Below the pieces are notes generated by a model. It searched no databases. It was not told the origin of the DNA and saw only the letters and a program-made list of their open reading frames with translations. The position numbers and the translations under genes are program-made. Below, in pieces: positions 10,801 to 20,701 of a stretch of DNA of 64,000 nt; the first letter of the stretch is position 1; each line of letters starts with the position of its first letter. Source of the DNA: Pyropia yezoensis (taxonomy: Eukaryota; Rhodophyta; Bangiophyceae; Bangiales; Bangiaceae). Location of the stretch: contig CM020618.1 of assembly GCA_009829735.1 (NCBI GenBank), positions 21,747,346 to 21,811,345 on the forward strand. The letters are read 5' to 3'.

Positions 10801-11850
10801 GTAGGCCAACCACAGCCAGACGGGCGCCCAGTTTGCGGGCACGGCCCCCGCCCAGTCGGCGTCGTCGGCGGCTGCGTCCGCGACGGTCGACACCAGGCGC
10901 CGCAATGCCACGTCGAGGACGCGGAGCATGAGGAAGCGGAGCTTTGTAGCCGCCCCAGAGAGGTCCTCCAGCTCTGCTTGCAGCGCCGTCTCTACCGCCG
11001 CGCGCGTGTCGGCGTCGTCCTTGTCGTCCCCAAACACCGCCCTCGCGAGGACGCCCACCGGCACGGTACACGCCCGCGTCTGCCGTCCCGTGCTCTGAAG
11101 CGGGTCCTTGCAGTCGGGGTTGACGCCGCGGTCGTAAGCCGCTGGCACGCCCCCACAGTGCCGCTGCACCGGGCAGGCGGCGTCCCAGCTGCTGTGGCCC
11201 CCTCCCAGGCAGTCGCGACACTTGGACGCGGCCGCCGCCGCCGCCGCGGGGACGGCGGCGGCAGCGGCGGCGGCAGCTGCTGCCGCCGGCCCTGCACCAG
11301 CCGGGGCCTTGCAAGAGCTGACCTTGTGCCCCGGCTCGCCACATCCGCCACACTTTTGCGTCCGCCCCTTGCGGGCGGGCGGTGCGTCCGTGGCAGCCTC
11401 GCGCCGGGGCAAGCCCGCGGCGGCCACGCCAATCCGCCCAGCGGCCGTCTTGGCGCGTGCGGCGAGCTCCACCTCGGCCTCGTTTGCCGCCGCCCGACGA
11501 CCACAGTACACGCTGACCGCCTGTGCCGCGCCTGTGATGGCCGCGACGAGGTCCTCGCCGGCGCCGTCGAGGGGGCCCGCCGCCTCCTCATCCTTGGCCG
11601 CCTGCTGCAACTGCGCGACGGCGGCAGACCAGTCGGCCGACGAGGCCGCGTCGCCCCCGTGGGGTGCAGACACGCCCTGCAGGCGGCTCAGGTTGGCGGC
11701 GAGCACCGCCCGCTTGAGCGTCACCACGTTGCGTGCGTCTTGAACGTACGCCTGCTCTTGTGCCGGGTCCCACTCCTCGTCCGAGGTGGCGTCGCCGTCC
11801 AGCCCGTCGACGCCAATGTCTTGGTCGCTGCCGTCGTCATCATCGTTCAT
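7606..11850 (-). CDS. Fanzor-like (eukaryotic/viral TnpB) RNA-guided nuclease homologue with CCHC zinc knuckles
   Basis: This 1414-residue frame starts at ATG 11850 with an acidic N-terminus (MNDDDDGSDQD). Around residues 165-180 there is an exact CX2CX4HX4C zinc knuckle (KCGGCGEPGHKVSSC), and a second Cys/His cluster follows (KCRDCLGGGHSSWDAAC). The C-terminal half has the TnpB/Fanzor signature. A RuvC-I candidate aspartate lies in VGGDPGRSAVLS (about residue 706). The Fanzor-type stretch DEFNTSKACSEC (about 1107-1116) opens a zinc ribbon closed by CYTC. The RuvC-III segment is NRDDVAARNMAW (about 1252). Fanzors are known to use a rearranged RuvC-II glutamate, and the exact one is not assigned here. 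The tail is a long poly-Gly tract from a GGT/GGC triplet repeat. The gene is about twice as long as typical Fanzor2 proteins. No flanking terminal repeats were recognised, so mobility is unproven. A C-run on the coding strand lies just upstream of the start. Confidence 0.85.
7778..7890. repeat. CCG/CCA triplet repeat encoding poly-Gly in the Fanzor tail
   Basis: About 37 CCN triplets stand in a row (CCG, CCA and CCT/CCC variants), read on the minus strand as glycine codons. Because the unit is three bases, length changes would not break the frame. Confidence 0.8.
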
Positions 11851-12616
11851 CGTGAATCTGGGGCGGGGGGGTGGGGGGGGGGGGGGGAAGGGGGGGGTGG
11901 GGGGGGGGGGGGGCGGAGGCGGATGAGCGGGTTGTGTGTGTGGGAACGACTGTGAGGAGGGTGGGTGGGAGGGATTGTCGACGGTGGCTGACGGGGTTGG
12001 CAAAGATGGAGAACCTCGGGGCACCACCTACCGCCCTATTTATTGTCTGGAAAGGCACCATCCGGGCCGGGGTCCTCACTCGATGCCGTACGCGTGCTGT
12101 AGACGCTGGCGATGGGCTGCACGGGCCGTCAGGAGGCCGGCGGTCCAGGTCCTCCCGCCCCCCCCCTCCCCCCCCCTCCGCCCGCCCCCCGCCACCCCCC
12201 AACCGACGCTACCTCTCTGGCAGGGGGCAGAGCGGAGGATGCTCGCACCGCCACGTGCCCCTGTGGGCTGTCGCGTGGCCTTGGCTCGCCGCCCCGGAAA
12301 TGAAAGGTCCTTCTCATCTCTGCGGCACCCGTGGCCGACGGTGGCTGCCGTGAGAGTGTCCTGTGGCGCGGCGGCGGTGGTGGCGGAGGGGCTCGCGGTG
12401 GCGGTGGTGGGGCTCGCGGTGGCGGTGGTGTGGCGGCGGCGGTGGTGGTGATGGGGTTGGCGGCCCAATTGCAGACCGCGCACAGACGCTGTGCTCATGG
12501 CAGCCGCCAGTAGCACGACGGTGGGTGCGGGACGGAGTGCACCGCAAGCACTGCGGCATTTGAGCCGACTGACACGCCAGCATCCGTGCGGCTCGCCCAA
12601 CCATGGCAAGCGAGCG

Positions 12617-12665
<49 letters not shown>

Positions 12666-13285
12666 CGACGGCACGTATTGGGAGAGTGACCGCCACCGTG
12701 CTGCGGGACAATAACAACACTGCAATTGAACCCACCCTCGGCACTGCTTGCTCGCCACGGTGCATGTGGGGCGGCGTGTTGGGACGCGGGCACCCAGCCT
12801 TTTGGTGCTTCCGGCAGGCCCCGTCCGTTTGCAATGCACTACGAGCACCGTTTGGGAAAAATGTCATCCTGGACGTCTTGGTGGGGGGGGAGGGAAGGCA
12901 GTCGTGTACCTCAAACCCACCGCCACAGACGGCATTGCCATGCTGCGAGCTCACCGCGCGGTGCCTCCAAATGGCCTGTCACCAGCACACGACACCGCGC
13001 GGGCCGCGTGGACCTACGGCTCTCGTCCGACTCGGGGGGCGCCGAGGGAAGCGACCGACCAGACCTGCCTGTGGCTGAACGTGCGGCCGACGGATGAGAG
13101 CACCCATCCCCGGACACCCCCGTCACCGTCCAATTCAACATCATCTCGCGCCGCCGCCCAAATCCCCTCCCCTCCCGTTTGATCCGCGTCGGTGTCAGCC
13201 GGTGGTCGGGGATCTCAGATATCGAAATTCAATTCGCCCCCCCTCCCCCGCCCGTCGCCCTCTCTTTATGGTTTCCCCCCCCACC
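11851..13285. other. Intergenic region with extreme homopolymers
   Basis: Bases 11866-11915 are G-rich with several runs (C-rich on the Fanzor coding strand, immediately 5' of its start). A GGCGGTGGTG-type repeat covers 12365-12450. No open frame on either strand looks like a protein. AT content rises from about 13180 onward. Confidence 0.45.
12617..12662. repeat. 46-base poly-C tract
   Basis: An uninterrupted run of 46 cytosines, the longest homopolymer in the window. True length is likely to be uncertain, since long homopolymers are hard to sequence and prone to slip. Confidence 0.9.
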
Positions 13286-13498
13286 ATGACGCAATCGGAA
13301 GACACTAATTCACGCGCCCACACAAAAGAACAACTATGTGACCGCCCAGCTCGTTCCGTTATGCACCAAACGCGAGACGTCAGCTCTGGCGAACAATGTC
13401 TACAAAGATCCGAAGAGCGTTACGTACAGTCGGTCGACCCAATATTATCCCAATATTATCCGTACGGCGAAAAACGAGATCCGTACGGATCGATTTGA
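13286..13498 (+). CDS. Possible small hypothetical protein in a low-GC patch
   Basis: A 70-residue frame starts at ATG 13286 after a C-rich leader (CCCCCCCCACC) and ends with TGA. It is hydrophilic and Tyr/Arg-rich near the end (SQYYPYGEKRDPYGS). A second plus frame over 13338-13565 is also open, so the coding frame is not certain. The local sequence (13190-13550) is clearly lower in GC than the rest of the window. Function unknown. Confidence 0.25.
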   Translation: MTQSEDTNSRAHTKEQLCDRPARSVMHQTRDVSSGEQCLQRSEERYVQSVDPILSQYYPYGEKRDPYGSI

Positions 13499-13554
13499 CA
13501 ACAGGCCACCCATCAAATCCAGGCCCTGGGCTGGACAATACCTCGTGCTAGCAC

Positions 13555-14214
13555 CCCCAGCGTAGCGGGTCTGAAAACCGTGTATCTTATTTTCCGTGCC
13601 GGCACGTGCGCGCACTGTCGAATGCCTGTTTGCAGGCCCCGCGGGCCCGGCCGGGCGTACGGCCGTCGCCGCTTCTGCAAAGCCGTAAAATTTCACATTG
13701 TCAGCGGTGCACGCCTTGGCATCATGTAGAACGCTGCAGGGCATGCACAATTTGAAGTGCGGCCCAGGTCGCGCAAAACACCGTGCCTGCAGCAACATTC
13801 ACAAACACGTGAATGCCGTGCCCGTCGCATGCATTGCAATGCGCGGTCACGTGAGGAAGCCTGCACAGCAGTGCAGCACCAGCGACTGACACCATTCGGG
13901 CACGTCATGAAACGTGGATATTGCTGCTGCATAGACACGTACTCTCGTGTCACGGTCGCCTTGTTGTGCGCCCCGCGGCACGCCCCTTCGGCGAGACGGA
14001 CACAGGCCGTGGGAATGCAGGCCTTGCCGTCCTGATGACGGTCGTCGAGGAGAAAAAAAAAAAAAAAAAGAGTAGGAAGCACGGTCACAACGCGGCCGTG
14101 TCCTAATCGGGCTTTACGGGGCCCCTGGGCGCCCCCCTGCAATCCACTGCCCGCCTGTTTGGGCCCGATGCACGGAAAATAAGATACACGGTTTTTAGAT
14201 CCGCTGCGCAGCGG
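13555..14214. mobile_element. Inverted-repeat pair (45 bp) of a Tc1/mariner-related element
   Basis: Bases 13555-13599 and the reverse complement of 14170-14214 match at about 40 of 45 positions, with a perfect core AACCGTGTATCTTATTTTCC. They enclose about 570 bases without a convincing gene, including a 17-A run at 14053-14069. The right copy overlaps the last codons and stop of the transposase remnant at 14195-14771, which links the repeats to that element family. A divergent third copy lies near 39388. The pair could be the ends of a small non-autonomous element or of two abutting copies. Confidence 0.65.
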
Positions 14215-14771
14215 CTATCACACCCCCCACACGACAGGGCATCGACTCCACGAGAGACTTGAAAAACAAAGCAGGAATGGCGTCCCACCCGTCGCGCAGA
14301 GCCATCCAGCCTCGGTGCGCTGTGGCCCACACAAGGCGCTTGGCGACGTTCTTGGCAGACAGGAAGGGTTTCTTGGCCGCTTCCCCCTGGAGTGAAAACC
14401 CAAGCTCCAGACGGCCCTGCAGACAGAGGAGACGGACACTGGTCCCTTCTCGGGCCCTCTGGTCGCTTGGGTGGTTGCGCGCGATATTCACCATCTCCTT
14501 CAGGGATGCCACAGAGGAAAACCCGTCGGTGTCAAGCGCCCGCTTGAGGTTACAGAGCTCACGGTCCGTCAAAACCTTGGGGCGACCCCGCTTGTCCACC
14601 CTGGCGCGGGCGGACTCTGTGCGGATGGCCCATAGCTGCGTAGGCGATGGTGCTCTTGGAGCGCCCCAAGTCCGTACCGATGGCCCCGGAAGGACCTGTG
14701 GTGTTGGAGGAGGCCAGTGATGACCCCGCGCGCTCACCGTCGGACAGAGAGCGACGCGATGAGCCCGCCAT
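14195..14771 (-). pseudogene. Tc1/mariner transposase remnant lacking the DDE core
   Basis: From ATG 14771 one frame reads a first helix-turn-helix of Tc1 type (SLSDGERAG, then LGRSKSTIAYAAM). A shifted frame then continues with the second DNA-binding part (KRGRPKVLTDRELCNLKRAL), the linker AAKKPFLSAKNVAKRLVWA and HRGW. This jumps straight to what looks like the transposase C-terminus (WDAIPALFFKSLVESMPCRV) and ends AAQRI-TAA inside the inverted repeat. Tc1 transposases are normally about 340 residues with a DD(E/D) core between these parts. That core is absent, so the copy is internally deleted and also frameshifted. It cannot encode an active enzyme and may represent a mobilisable non-autonomous derivative. 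Confidence 0.7.
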
Positions 14772-15050
14772 CGTGCCTGCCGACCACGGCGGAGTCCTGG
14801 GCGCTGAGCTGTGGGCTCACATACACGGACGGTGCTGTGGCACTTGGGCGCGACCTTGCCATATGAGCCTTTGTCCAACTGGTCACGCAACTCAAAACAT
14901 CAACGACAGCAGTTGGGAACAACACTGGGGAACAACCGACCACCACATGAAAAGCGACACCTTCAAAGCATAAACAAGAGTGGGTGCCGTACAGCCCCCC
15001 CCCCCCCCCCCCCCCCCACTTTCCCCCCCAGAAACAAAAGATACTCCCGG
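14772..15050. other. Short spacer with 23-C run
   Basis: Contains a run of about 23 C at 14995-15017, i.e. a G-run on the helicase coding strand roughly 35 bases past its stop. No gene seen. Confidence 0.5.
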
Positions 15051-18000
15051 CTAGTACACCCTGTCGGGAGCCACAATGTTGATGTGCTCGCGGTCCCGTC
15101 GATCTGGACGGCTCCACCTACGGCGGACGTTGTCCCACCAGCTCTTCCACACACCCCCAGAGCTTGAAAGGTAGTCCATGTCACCAATCACGTGGAGATG
15201 GCTCTGTGCCCGCGACATCATGACGTTCACGCGCCGCTCGTCGGACAAAAAGTCGGTGCTCCCGCCGGGTGGCGCCCCAGGCTCTGACCGCACGAGGGAG
15301 AGTATGACACAGTCCACAGAAGCGCCTTGGCAGCCATCCACGGTGGACACCCTGACGTCGGCACATGGTCTGCGGGGCAGCCGCCCGCTGTCTCTCATCG
15401 ACTGCACCACTTCCTTCAGCTTGTTCCGCTGCGCAGTGTACGGGGTGATGAGCATCACCTTGAGCTTGGTAGCCCCGCTGGACGTCGCCCACGCCCGCAG
15501 TAGATCCGTAAGAGCCATCTCGACCAACCGAAGCTCTGCAACGTTGATCAGGCTCTTGTTGTTGGGGGTGGTGGAACCCGACTTGTGCGCCCGATCGTTG
15601 GCCGGCAGGCGGGAGGTGTATGTCACTTGCAGCCCTCCAAAGCGAATACGCCGACTCGGATGGTTTAGCCACGCGGGTGTTCCAAACCCCTCCTCATGGC
15701 GGGCCTTGGGCCCGCGCCCGTCCGACCATATGCCAATGTGCCGGTAAAAGACTTCTCGGAGGAGGGACCATAACAGCGGCCGCATGCGGTACTGCACGGA
15801 GAGGATGACGCAAGCGGAGAGAAACCGGGCGAGCCGCTCAAAAACGCTGGATGCCATCGGCCGTGTCTCGCCCCTGTACTCCATGCCGGCGCTCGGCCTC
15901 AGCTGGGCATTGTCGCCAACAAGGACAATGCACTTGGTCCGCTCTGCCGGATGACCGTCCTCTTCTTCATCTGACGAGCCACCCGCACGCCCCGCCCGCT
16001 TGGCGCGAACAATGGCGGCGACAGACGCAGGGACGCTTGTTGCCGCACCCTCGTCAATGATAATGGCGTCAAAGCCTTGAGCCCCCACGAGCGCCCCCGT
16101 CGACGTTGACGTGGTTGTGACAATGACGGACGCGCCGCCCACGATGCGCTTGCGGAGCTCCCGTTCCGCACGCTGCTGGCGACGCAGGGCAGCCTCCAGG
16201 GCTTGCTCCGCATCGGCATATTCCTCGAGGAGGTTTCGTGACCCACCCGCGCCCGGCTCTGCACCCTGGGCGCGGGAACGATCCACACGGCGGCCCACAT
16301 CGGCCACCCGTGCCCTTGCCCGTTCCACCGCGGCTGTCACGGACGGGTAGGCGACAGGAAGGTGCTCGTCCACCACGGCGTCAATGTGCGTTGTCTTGGC
16401 ACGGTGGCCATCCGGAGGGGGTTCACCCACACGGAGGAGCGTCACGGCATCGGGTTTCGCGACGCCGTGTCGACTGGCAGCCCCCGACGGACAGAACAAC
16501 TCGTGCACTGCGGCCAACAGCTCGTCGCACGCCGTGTTGGTGCGCGACGTCAGCAGCACCCGCCCGTCTGGCAGGGTCCCAAGTACCATGTCCACCATGG
16601 AGACAATGGCGCGTGTCTTGCCCGTCCCGGGGGGGCCCGTCACCAGCTGCACGTCACACTCGTCCGACAGCAGCCCCCGGCGCATGCAATCGACTGCGCG
16701 CCACTGGAACTCGTCCAGGTGGGCGTAGCGTGGAGGAGCACTCTGCAGGGGGGGAGGCCCCGGTGCCGGTACAGGTACCACCTGCTGTCCCCCGTGCGGA
16801 GGCGTTGCGTGGATGGCGAGCGCCCTCTGCATGACTGGCGGAAGAAGGCCCCAGTGGCCGAGGCCGCCAAACTCGCGGCTGTCCGACAGGACACTATGAG
16901 ACAGGGTGACGACCACATTCGCCGTCCGGCGATGGAGCACCCGCTGCACGTCTGAACGACGCACCGCAAACCACCACCGCCGGGGGGGACTGGATGCGCA
17001 ACCGTGGCGCGCCGTGCCGGCGTCATCGTCCCCCTCGTCCAGCCCCGGGCCAGGCGTCTTGTCCACCCACCACTGGCCTGCCCCCGGGGGCGGTGGGCCA
17101 CCAACCCCCCCGCCGGGCTGCCCCTCCTTGTCCCCGCAGCAGCCAATAAACACCGCGTCCACGGGGGTGCTGCACACCGAGCCGACGGGTTCCGGTACCC
17201 AAAAGGCACACAAATCACCCGGGGTGGCGTCTGTGGGGTCCACTTGACACTCTCCCCCGCGGTCCTTGTGGCGGCGGTGGTGGCGGCCGCCCCCACCGGG
17301 GGGACCACCCCGGGGGGCGGGCATACGCACGAGCACGTTGCACATGCGACACGCCCGCGGGTCGTCCAGTATGGAGCCCCCCACCTGCGGCGACGACAGG
17401 GTGATGGGCGCGTCGATGCGAGCCACGCCAAAGCGGGAGCACAATGACGACGTGGTCACGCGCCCACTGCGTCCGCCGCCGCTGCCATGGCCCTTGTTGC
17501 TGCTGCCTTCGATAGACTGCGCCACCGCCTCTGTACCGCGGGCGGCGAGCTGGCACAAGGTGGCCACAACGATGGCCTGCCAGTGGCCCCCAGGTCCTCT
17601 TGCGTACAACGGGGACGGGCGCAGGTGGGTTGGGACACCCTTCCACCCCGACTCGGACGTACAGAGCGTCAACTGACCGAGCGCCACCCGATCACCATCC
17701 GCACCACACAGTGCGGGAGGACTGGCCTGGCTGGCACCACCCCCCGCCGCCGCCGCCGCCGCCGCGGGCAGAGGTGCTGCAGTGGGAGACGCGTCCCCCC
17801 CACCAGCCGGGGAACCGATACAAGGACCTCCCACGCCGGCAGTCCCACCTCCAACAACTGCCGCCCCCGCGTCTGCAACTGCAGGCAAAGCGGGAGAGGG
17901 CTCCTCCCCCCGAGCCACTGCCGTGCCCACCGCAGCCACCCCCGCCGTGTCGGTTGCTGCAGCAGTACCAAGTTCAGCAGGTGCACCTCCGCCAAGACCC

Positions 18001-18296
18001 GCGTCGGCCACGGCCGCCGTGCCCGCAGGAGCCCCACCAACACCAGGAGCACCCACAGCCACAGCATCCACCGCGCCTGTGGCTATACCCGCCGCCGATG
18101 GAGCATCGGGAGCAGCAGCGGTAACAGAAACCTCTGGCGTAGAGGGCCCGCCTGGGACGGCTGCCGTCGCGGAGGAGGTGGCAGCTACCGTCGCGACAGA
18201 GGTGGCAGCACTCTGAGCTACTGCCACACGGGGGGCCGCCCCAGTGGCGGAGGACGTACGCCGCTGCCCGACCAGTTGGCCGGCCCGGACCACTCG
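15051..18296 (-). CDS. Superfamily 1 helicase, UPF1/SEN1-like (N-terminus lost in gap)
   Basis: The frame is open from the gap edge at 18296 to a TAG at 15051, over 1080 residues. All SF1 motifs are present in order: motif I GPPGTGKTRAI, motif II IIIDEGAATSV (DEGA instead of the common DEAA), motif III VLVGDNAQLRPS, motif IV SVQYRMRPLL, motif V STVDGCQGASVD and motif VI NVMMSRAQSHLHV. These are the hallmarks of UPF1-like helicases that translocate 5'-3' on RNA or DNA using ATP. Upstream lies an Ala/Gly/Pro-rich region of about 250 residues and a Cys-containing segment (MCNVLVRM and following) of unknown role. The start is not in this contig. The best candidate for the missing N-terminus is the cut frame at 46458-46629, which falls into place if the middle contig is inverted. 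Confidence 0.85.
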   Translation of the reverse strand, partial: RVVRAGQLVGQRRTSSATGAAPRVAVAQSAATSVATVAATSSATAAVPGGPSTPEVSVTAAAPDAPSAAGIATGAVDAVAVGAPGVGGAPAGTAAVADAGLGGGAPAELGTAAATDTAGVAAVGTAVARGEEPSPALPAVADAGAAVVGGGTAGVGGPCIGSPAGGGDASPTAAPLPAAAAAAAGGGASQASPPALCGADGDRVALGQLTLCTSESGWKGVPTHLRPSPLYARGPGGHWQAIVVATLCQLAARGTEAVAQSIEGSSNKGHGSGGGRSGRVTTSSLCSRFGVARIDAPITLSSPQVGGSILDDPRACRMCNVLVRMPAPRGGPPGGGGRHHRRHKDRGGECQVDPTDATPGDLCAFWVPEPVGSVCSTPVDAVFIGCCGDKEGQPGGGVGGPPPPGAGQWWVDKTPGPGLDEGDDDAGTARHGCASSPPRRWWFAVRRSDVQRVLHRRTANVVVTLSHSVLSDSREFGGLGHWGLLPPVMQRALAIHATPPHGGQQVVPVPAPGPPPLQSAPPRYAHLDEFQWRAVDCMRRGLLSDECDVQLVTGPPGTGKTRAIVSMVDMVLGTLPDGRVLLTSRTNTACDELLAAVHELFCPSGAASRHGVAKPDAVTLLRVGEPPPDGHRAKTTHIDAVVDEHLPVAYPSVTAAVERARARVADVGRRVDRSRAQGAEPGAGGSRNLLEEYADAEQALEAALRRQQRAERELRKRIVGGASVIVTTTSTSTGALVGAQGFDAIIIDEGAATSVPASVAAIVRAKRAGRAGGSSDEEEDGHPAERTKCIVLVGDNAQLRPSAGMEYRGETRPMASSVFERLARFLSACVILSVQYRMRPLLWSLLREVFYRHIGIWSDGRGPKARHEEGFGTPAWLNHPSRRIRFGGLQVTYTSRLPANDRAHKSGSTTPNNKSLINVAELRLVEMALTDLLRAWATSSGATKLKVMLITPYTAQRNKLKEVVQSMRDSGRLPRRPCADVRVSTVDGCQGASVDCVILSLVRSEPGAPPGGSTDFLSDERRVNVMMSRAQSHLHVIGDMDYLSSSGGVWKSWWDNVRRRWSRPDRRDREHINIVAPDRVY

Positions 18297-18796
18297 NNNN
18301 NNNNNNNNNNNNNNNNNNNNNNNNNNNNNNNNNNNNNNNNNNNNNNNNNNNNNNNNNNNNNNNNNNNNNNNNNNNNNNNNNNNNNNNNNNNNNNNNNNNN
18401 NNNNNNNNNNNNNNNNNNNNNNNNNNNNNNNNNNNNNNNNNNNNNNNNNNNNNNNNNNNNNNNNNNNNNNNNNNNNNNNNNNNNNNNNNNNNNNNNNNNN
18501 NNNNNNNNNNNNNNNNNNNNNNNNNNNNNNNNNNNNNNNNNNNNNNNNNNNNNNNNNNNNNNNNNNNNNNNNNNNNNNNNNNNNNNNNNNNNNNNNNNNN
18601 NNNNNNNNNNNNNNNNNNNNNNNNNNNNNNNNNNNNNNNNNNNNNNNNNNNNNNNNNNNNNNNNNNNNNNNNNNNNNNNNNNNNNNNNNNNNNNNNNNNN
18701 NNNNNNNNNNNNNNNNNNNNNNNNNNNNNNNNNNNNNNNNNNNNNNNNNNNNNNNNNNNNNNNNNNNNNNNNNNNNNNNNNNNNNNNNNNNNNNNN
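18297..18796. other. Assembly gap, 500 N
   Basis: Exactly 500 undetermined bases, a standard scaffolding spacer rather than a measured length. Both flanking genes are cut here. Confidence 0.99.
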
Positions 18797-18980
18797 AACT
18801 CTTTCATCATTGTTCGCAGTGAACTTGTGCACGGCGGCACAGGCGCCAAGGATGACGTGTGGCGAGCGCACAAGGCCCTCGCGGAAGTGAGTTACCCGCG
18901 CAGCATCCGCCTCCACATGTACCTGCAGCACGAGGACGACCCGCTGTACGATGCAGTGTTTCTGCCTCTACGTGCAGGCG
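18797..18980 (+). repeat. Contig-end overlap, inverted copy of 47130-47314
   Basis: These 184 bases equal the reverse complement of 47130-47314 except for one base in a T run (three T here, four there). Both lie exactly at contig edges, so this is best read as an unmerged overlap between contigs rather than a biological inverted repeat. Confidence 0.9.
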
Positions 18981-20222
18981 TGTTTCTATCCCCCGATGAC
19001 GTGGCAGCCCGCCGCCGTCTCCGTGAGCGCGGCCGGTGCACCGACTGCGGCCAGCGTGTCCCCGAAAAGAAGGGTGGCGACGGTGACGGCGACGGTGACG
19101 GCGACAGCGGCAGCGACGTTGGCAGCGACAGCGGCAGTGACGGCGGCAGTGGCGTCAGCAGCGACAGCGACAGCGGCAGCGACAGCGGCAGCGACAGCGG
19201 CAGTGGCGTCGGCAGCGACGTCGGCAGGGACGTCGGCAGGGACAGCAACAGCGACAGCGGCAGCGACAGCGGCAGTGGCGTCGGCAGCGACGTCGGCAGC
19301 GACGTCGGCAGGGACAGCGGCAGTGGCATCGGCAGCGACGTCGACAGCAACAGGGGCGGCGGCAGCGGCAGCCGCAGCGACGGCGGCAGCGGCAGCCGCA
19401 GCGGCAGCGGCAGCGGCAGCGACAGCGACAGCAACAGGGGCGGCGGCAGGGGCAGTCGCAGTGACGGCGGCAGTGGCGTCAGCAGCGACAGCGACAGCGG
19501 CAGCGGCAGCGGCAGCGACAGCGGCAGCGGCAGCGGCAGCGACAGCGACGGCGACAGTGACGGCGACAGTGACGGCGACAGCGGCAGCGACGACGGCAGC
19601 AACAGTGACAGCGTAAGCGAGTACGTCCTCGGCGCCGCTGACGGAACAGGCGGGCGTGTCGGCGACAGGAGTCCTGGCGCCCAACGTGTTACTTCAGCTG
19701 TTGGTCGTGCCAAGGGCAAGAGGCGAACAGCAGCGCCGCCGCAATCATCCCGCGCCGTCAGCGGCGGCGGTGGCCGCGGCGGCGGCGGCGGCGGCGGTAG
19801 AGCCAGAGACAGCAGCCAGCCGGCCGTCGAGGTGCCGTCGAGTGTAGCACGGCGGCGGACCCCACGGCCCGGGCCCGAGGCCCGCGCACTGGAAAGCTCA
19901 ACGACACCCCGGCGAGCAGCAACGTCCACGTCTGTGACCGGGACGACGCCGGCAACGGGGACACCGCAGCGTCCCGGACTCCCTGGACGACGGCCTTCGC
20001 CGGCATCCGCCCTCACCACTTCAACGAGAACACCTTCGCGACCACCACAAAGCCGACGGGGTGCCACAAAGCCACCGAGTCGTGCCCCGCCGCTGGACGC
20101 CGCCGCACTCTCTGCGAGCCTTGCCGCCAGAATTGCCGCCGACCGTGACAGAGTTGGGCGTCGCCCCCCTCCTCTTGCTCAGAGGCACCCGCCTGGTAGT
20201 GGCGGAGGTCCCAGTGGCAGCC

Positions 20223-20269
<47 letters not shown>

Positions 20270-20701
20270 GGCGGCCGCGGTGGTAGCTCCCGCTCCGATG
20301 GTGGTGGCACCGGCCCGGCGACTAGAGTCGCTCGTCTGGCGTCTGGAGGTGTCAGTCACGGTAGCGTGCGCGCCAGTGCCGGTCGTGGCCGCGGCGGTGG
20401 AGGCAGCGGTGCGAGTAGCCTGGCCGGTCGCCCTGGGCATGGTGCCCGATTGCGACCCGGCGTCCGGGGGGACGGCCTCGATAAAGGGGAAGGCCGGAGC
20501 GCGAGTGCTGGTGGCGACAGTGCCCGAGAAGGTGGTGGTCGCCGCACCGAGGATGGTGGTCGTCGACTCGGTGGTGGTAGTGGCGGAAGGAAGCGCCCAC
20601 GTGAGGACGATGAGACGGACGGGGACACGGGGCGGCCTCTGTCACGGACCGGCTCCGGCCGGCCGGGGGATGGAGGTCCTTCCAAGAGGCGCCCGATTTG
20701 A
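18797..20701 (+). CDS. C-terminal half of a 2OG-Fe(II) oxygenase-like protein with long Ser/Gly/Asp repeat tail (5' end cut by gap)
   Basis: The frame is open from the contig edge. It begins [17 protein letters not shown] and continues to [20 protein letters not shown], the usual end of a phytanoyl/2OG-oxygenase-like double-stranded beta helix: a distal iron-binding His in LVHGG and a 2OG-binding Arg in RLHMYL. A CTDCG motif follows. Then come about 180 residues of Ser/Gly/Asp repeat (19076-19615) and a basic, Gly- and Ser-rich tail ending KRRPI. The missing N-terminal part is evidently the minus-strand frame at 47130-47599 and 47666-52486, because the first 184 bases are shared. The substrate is unknown. 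The acidic repeat resembles disordered regions of nucleic-acid-associated or phosphoserine-rich proteins. Two ATGs near 18827 and 18918 are internal. Confidence 0.6.
19076..19615. repeat. Coding hexanucleotide minisatellite (GGCAGC/GACAGC)
   Basis: Dense repetition of GGCAGC, GACAGC, GACGTCGGC and related hexamers encodes alternating Ser with Gly or Asp. The frame is kept throughout, consistent with selection on or expansion of an in-frame repeat. Confidence 0.8.

Noticed and set aside
18244..18931. Open frames running through the N gaps (18297-18796 and 46630-47129)
   Set aside because: They are artefacts of reading N as any codon; only the flanking real bases were used.
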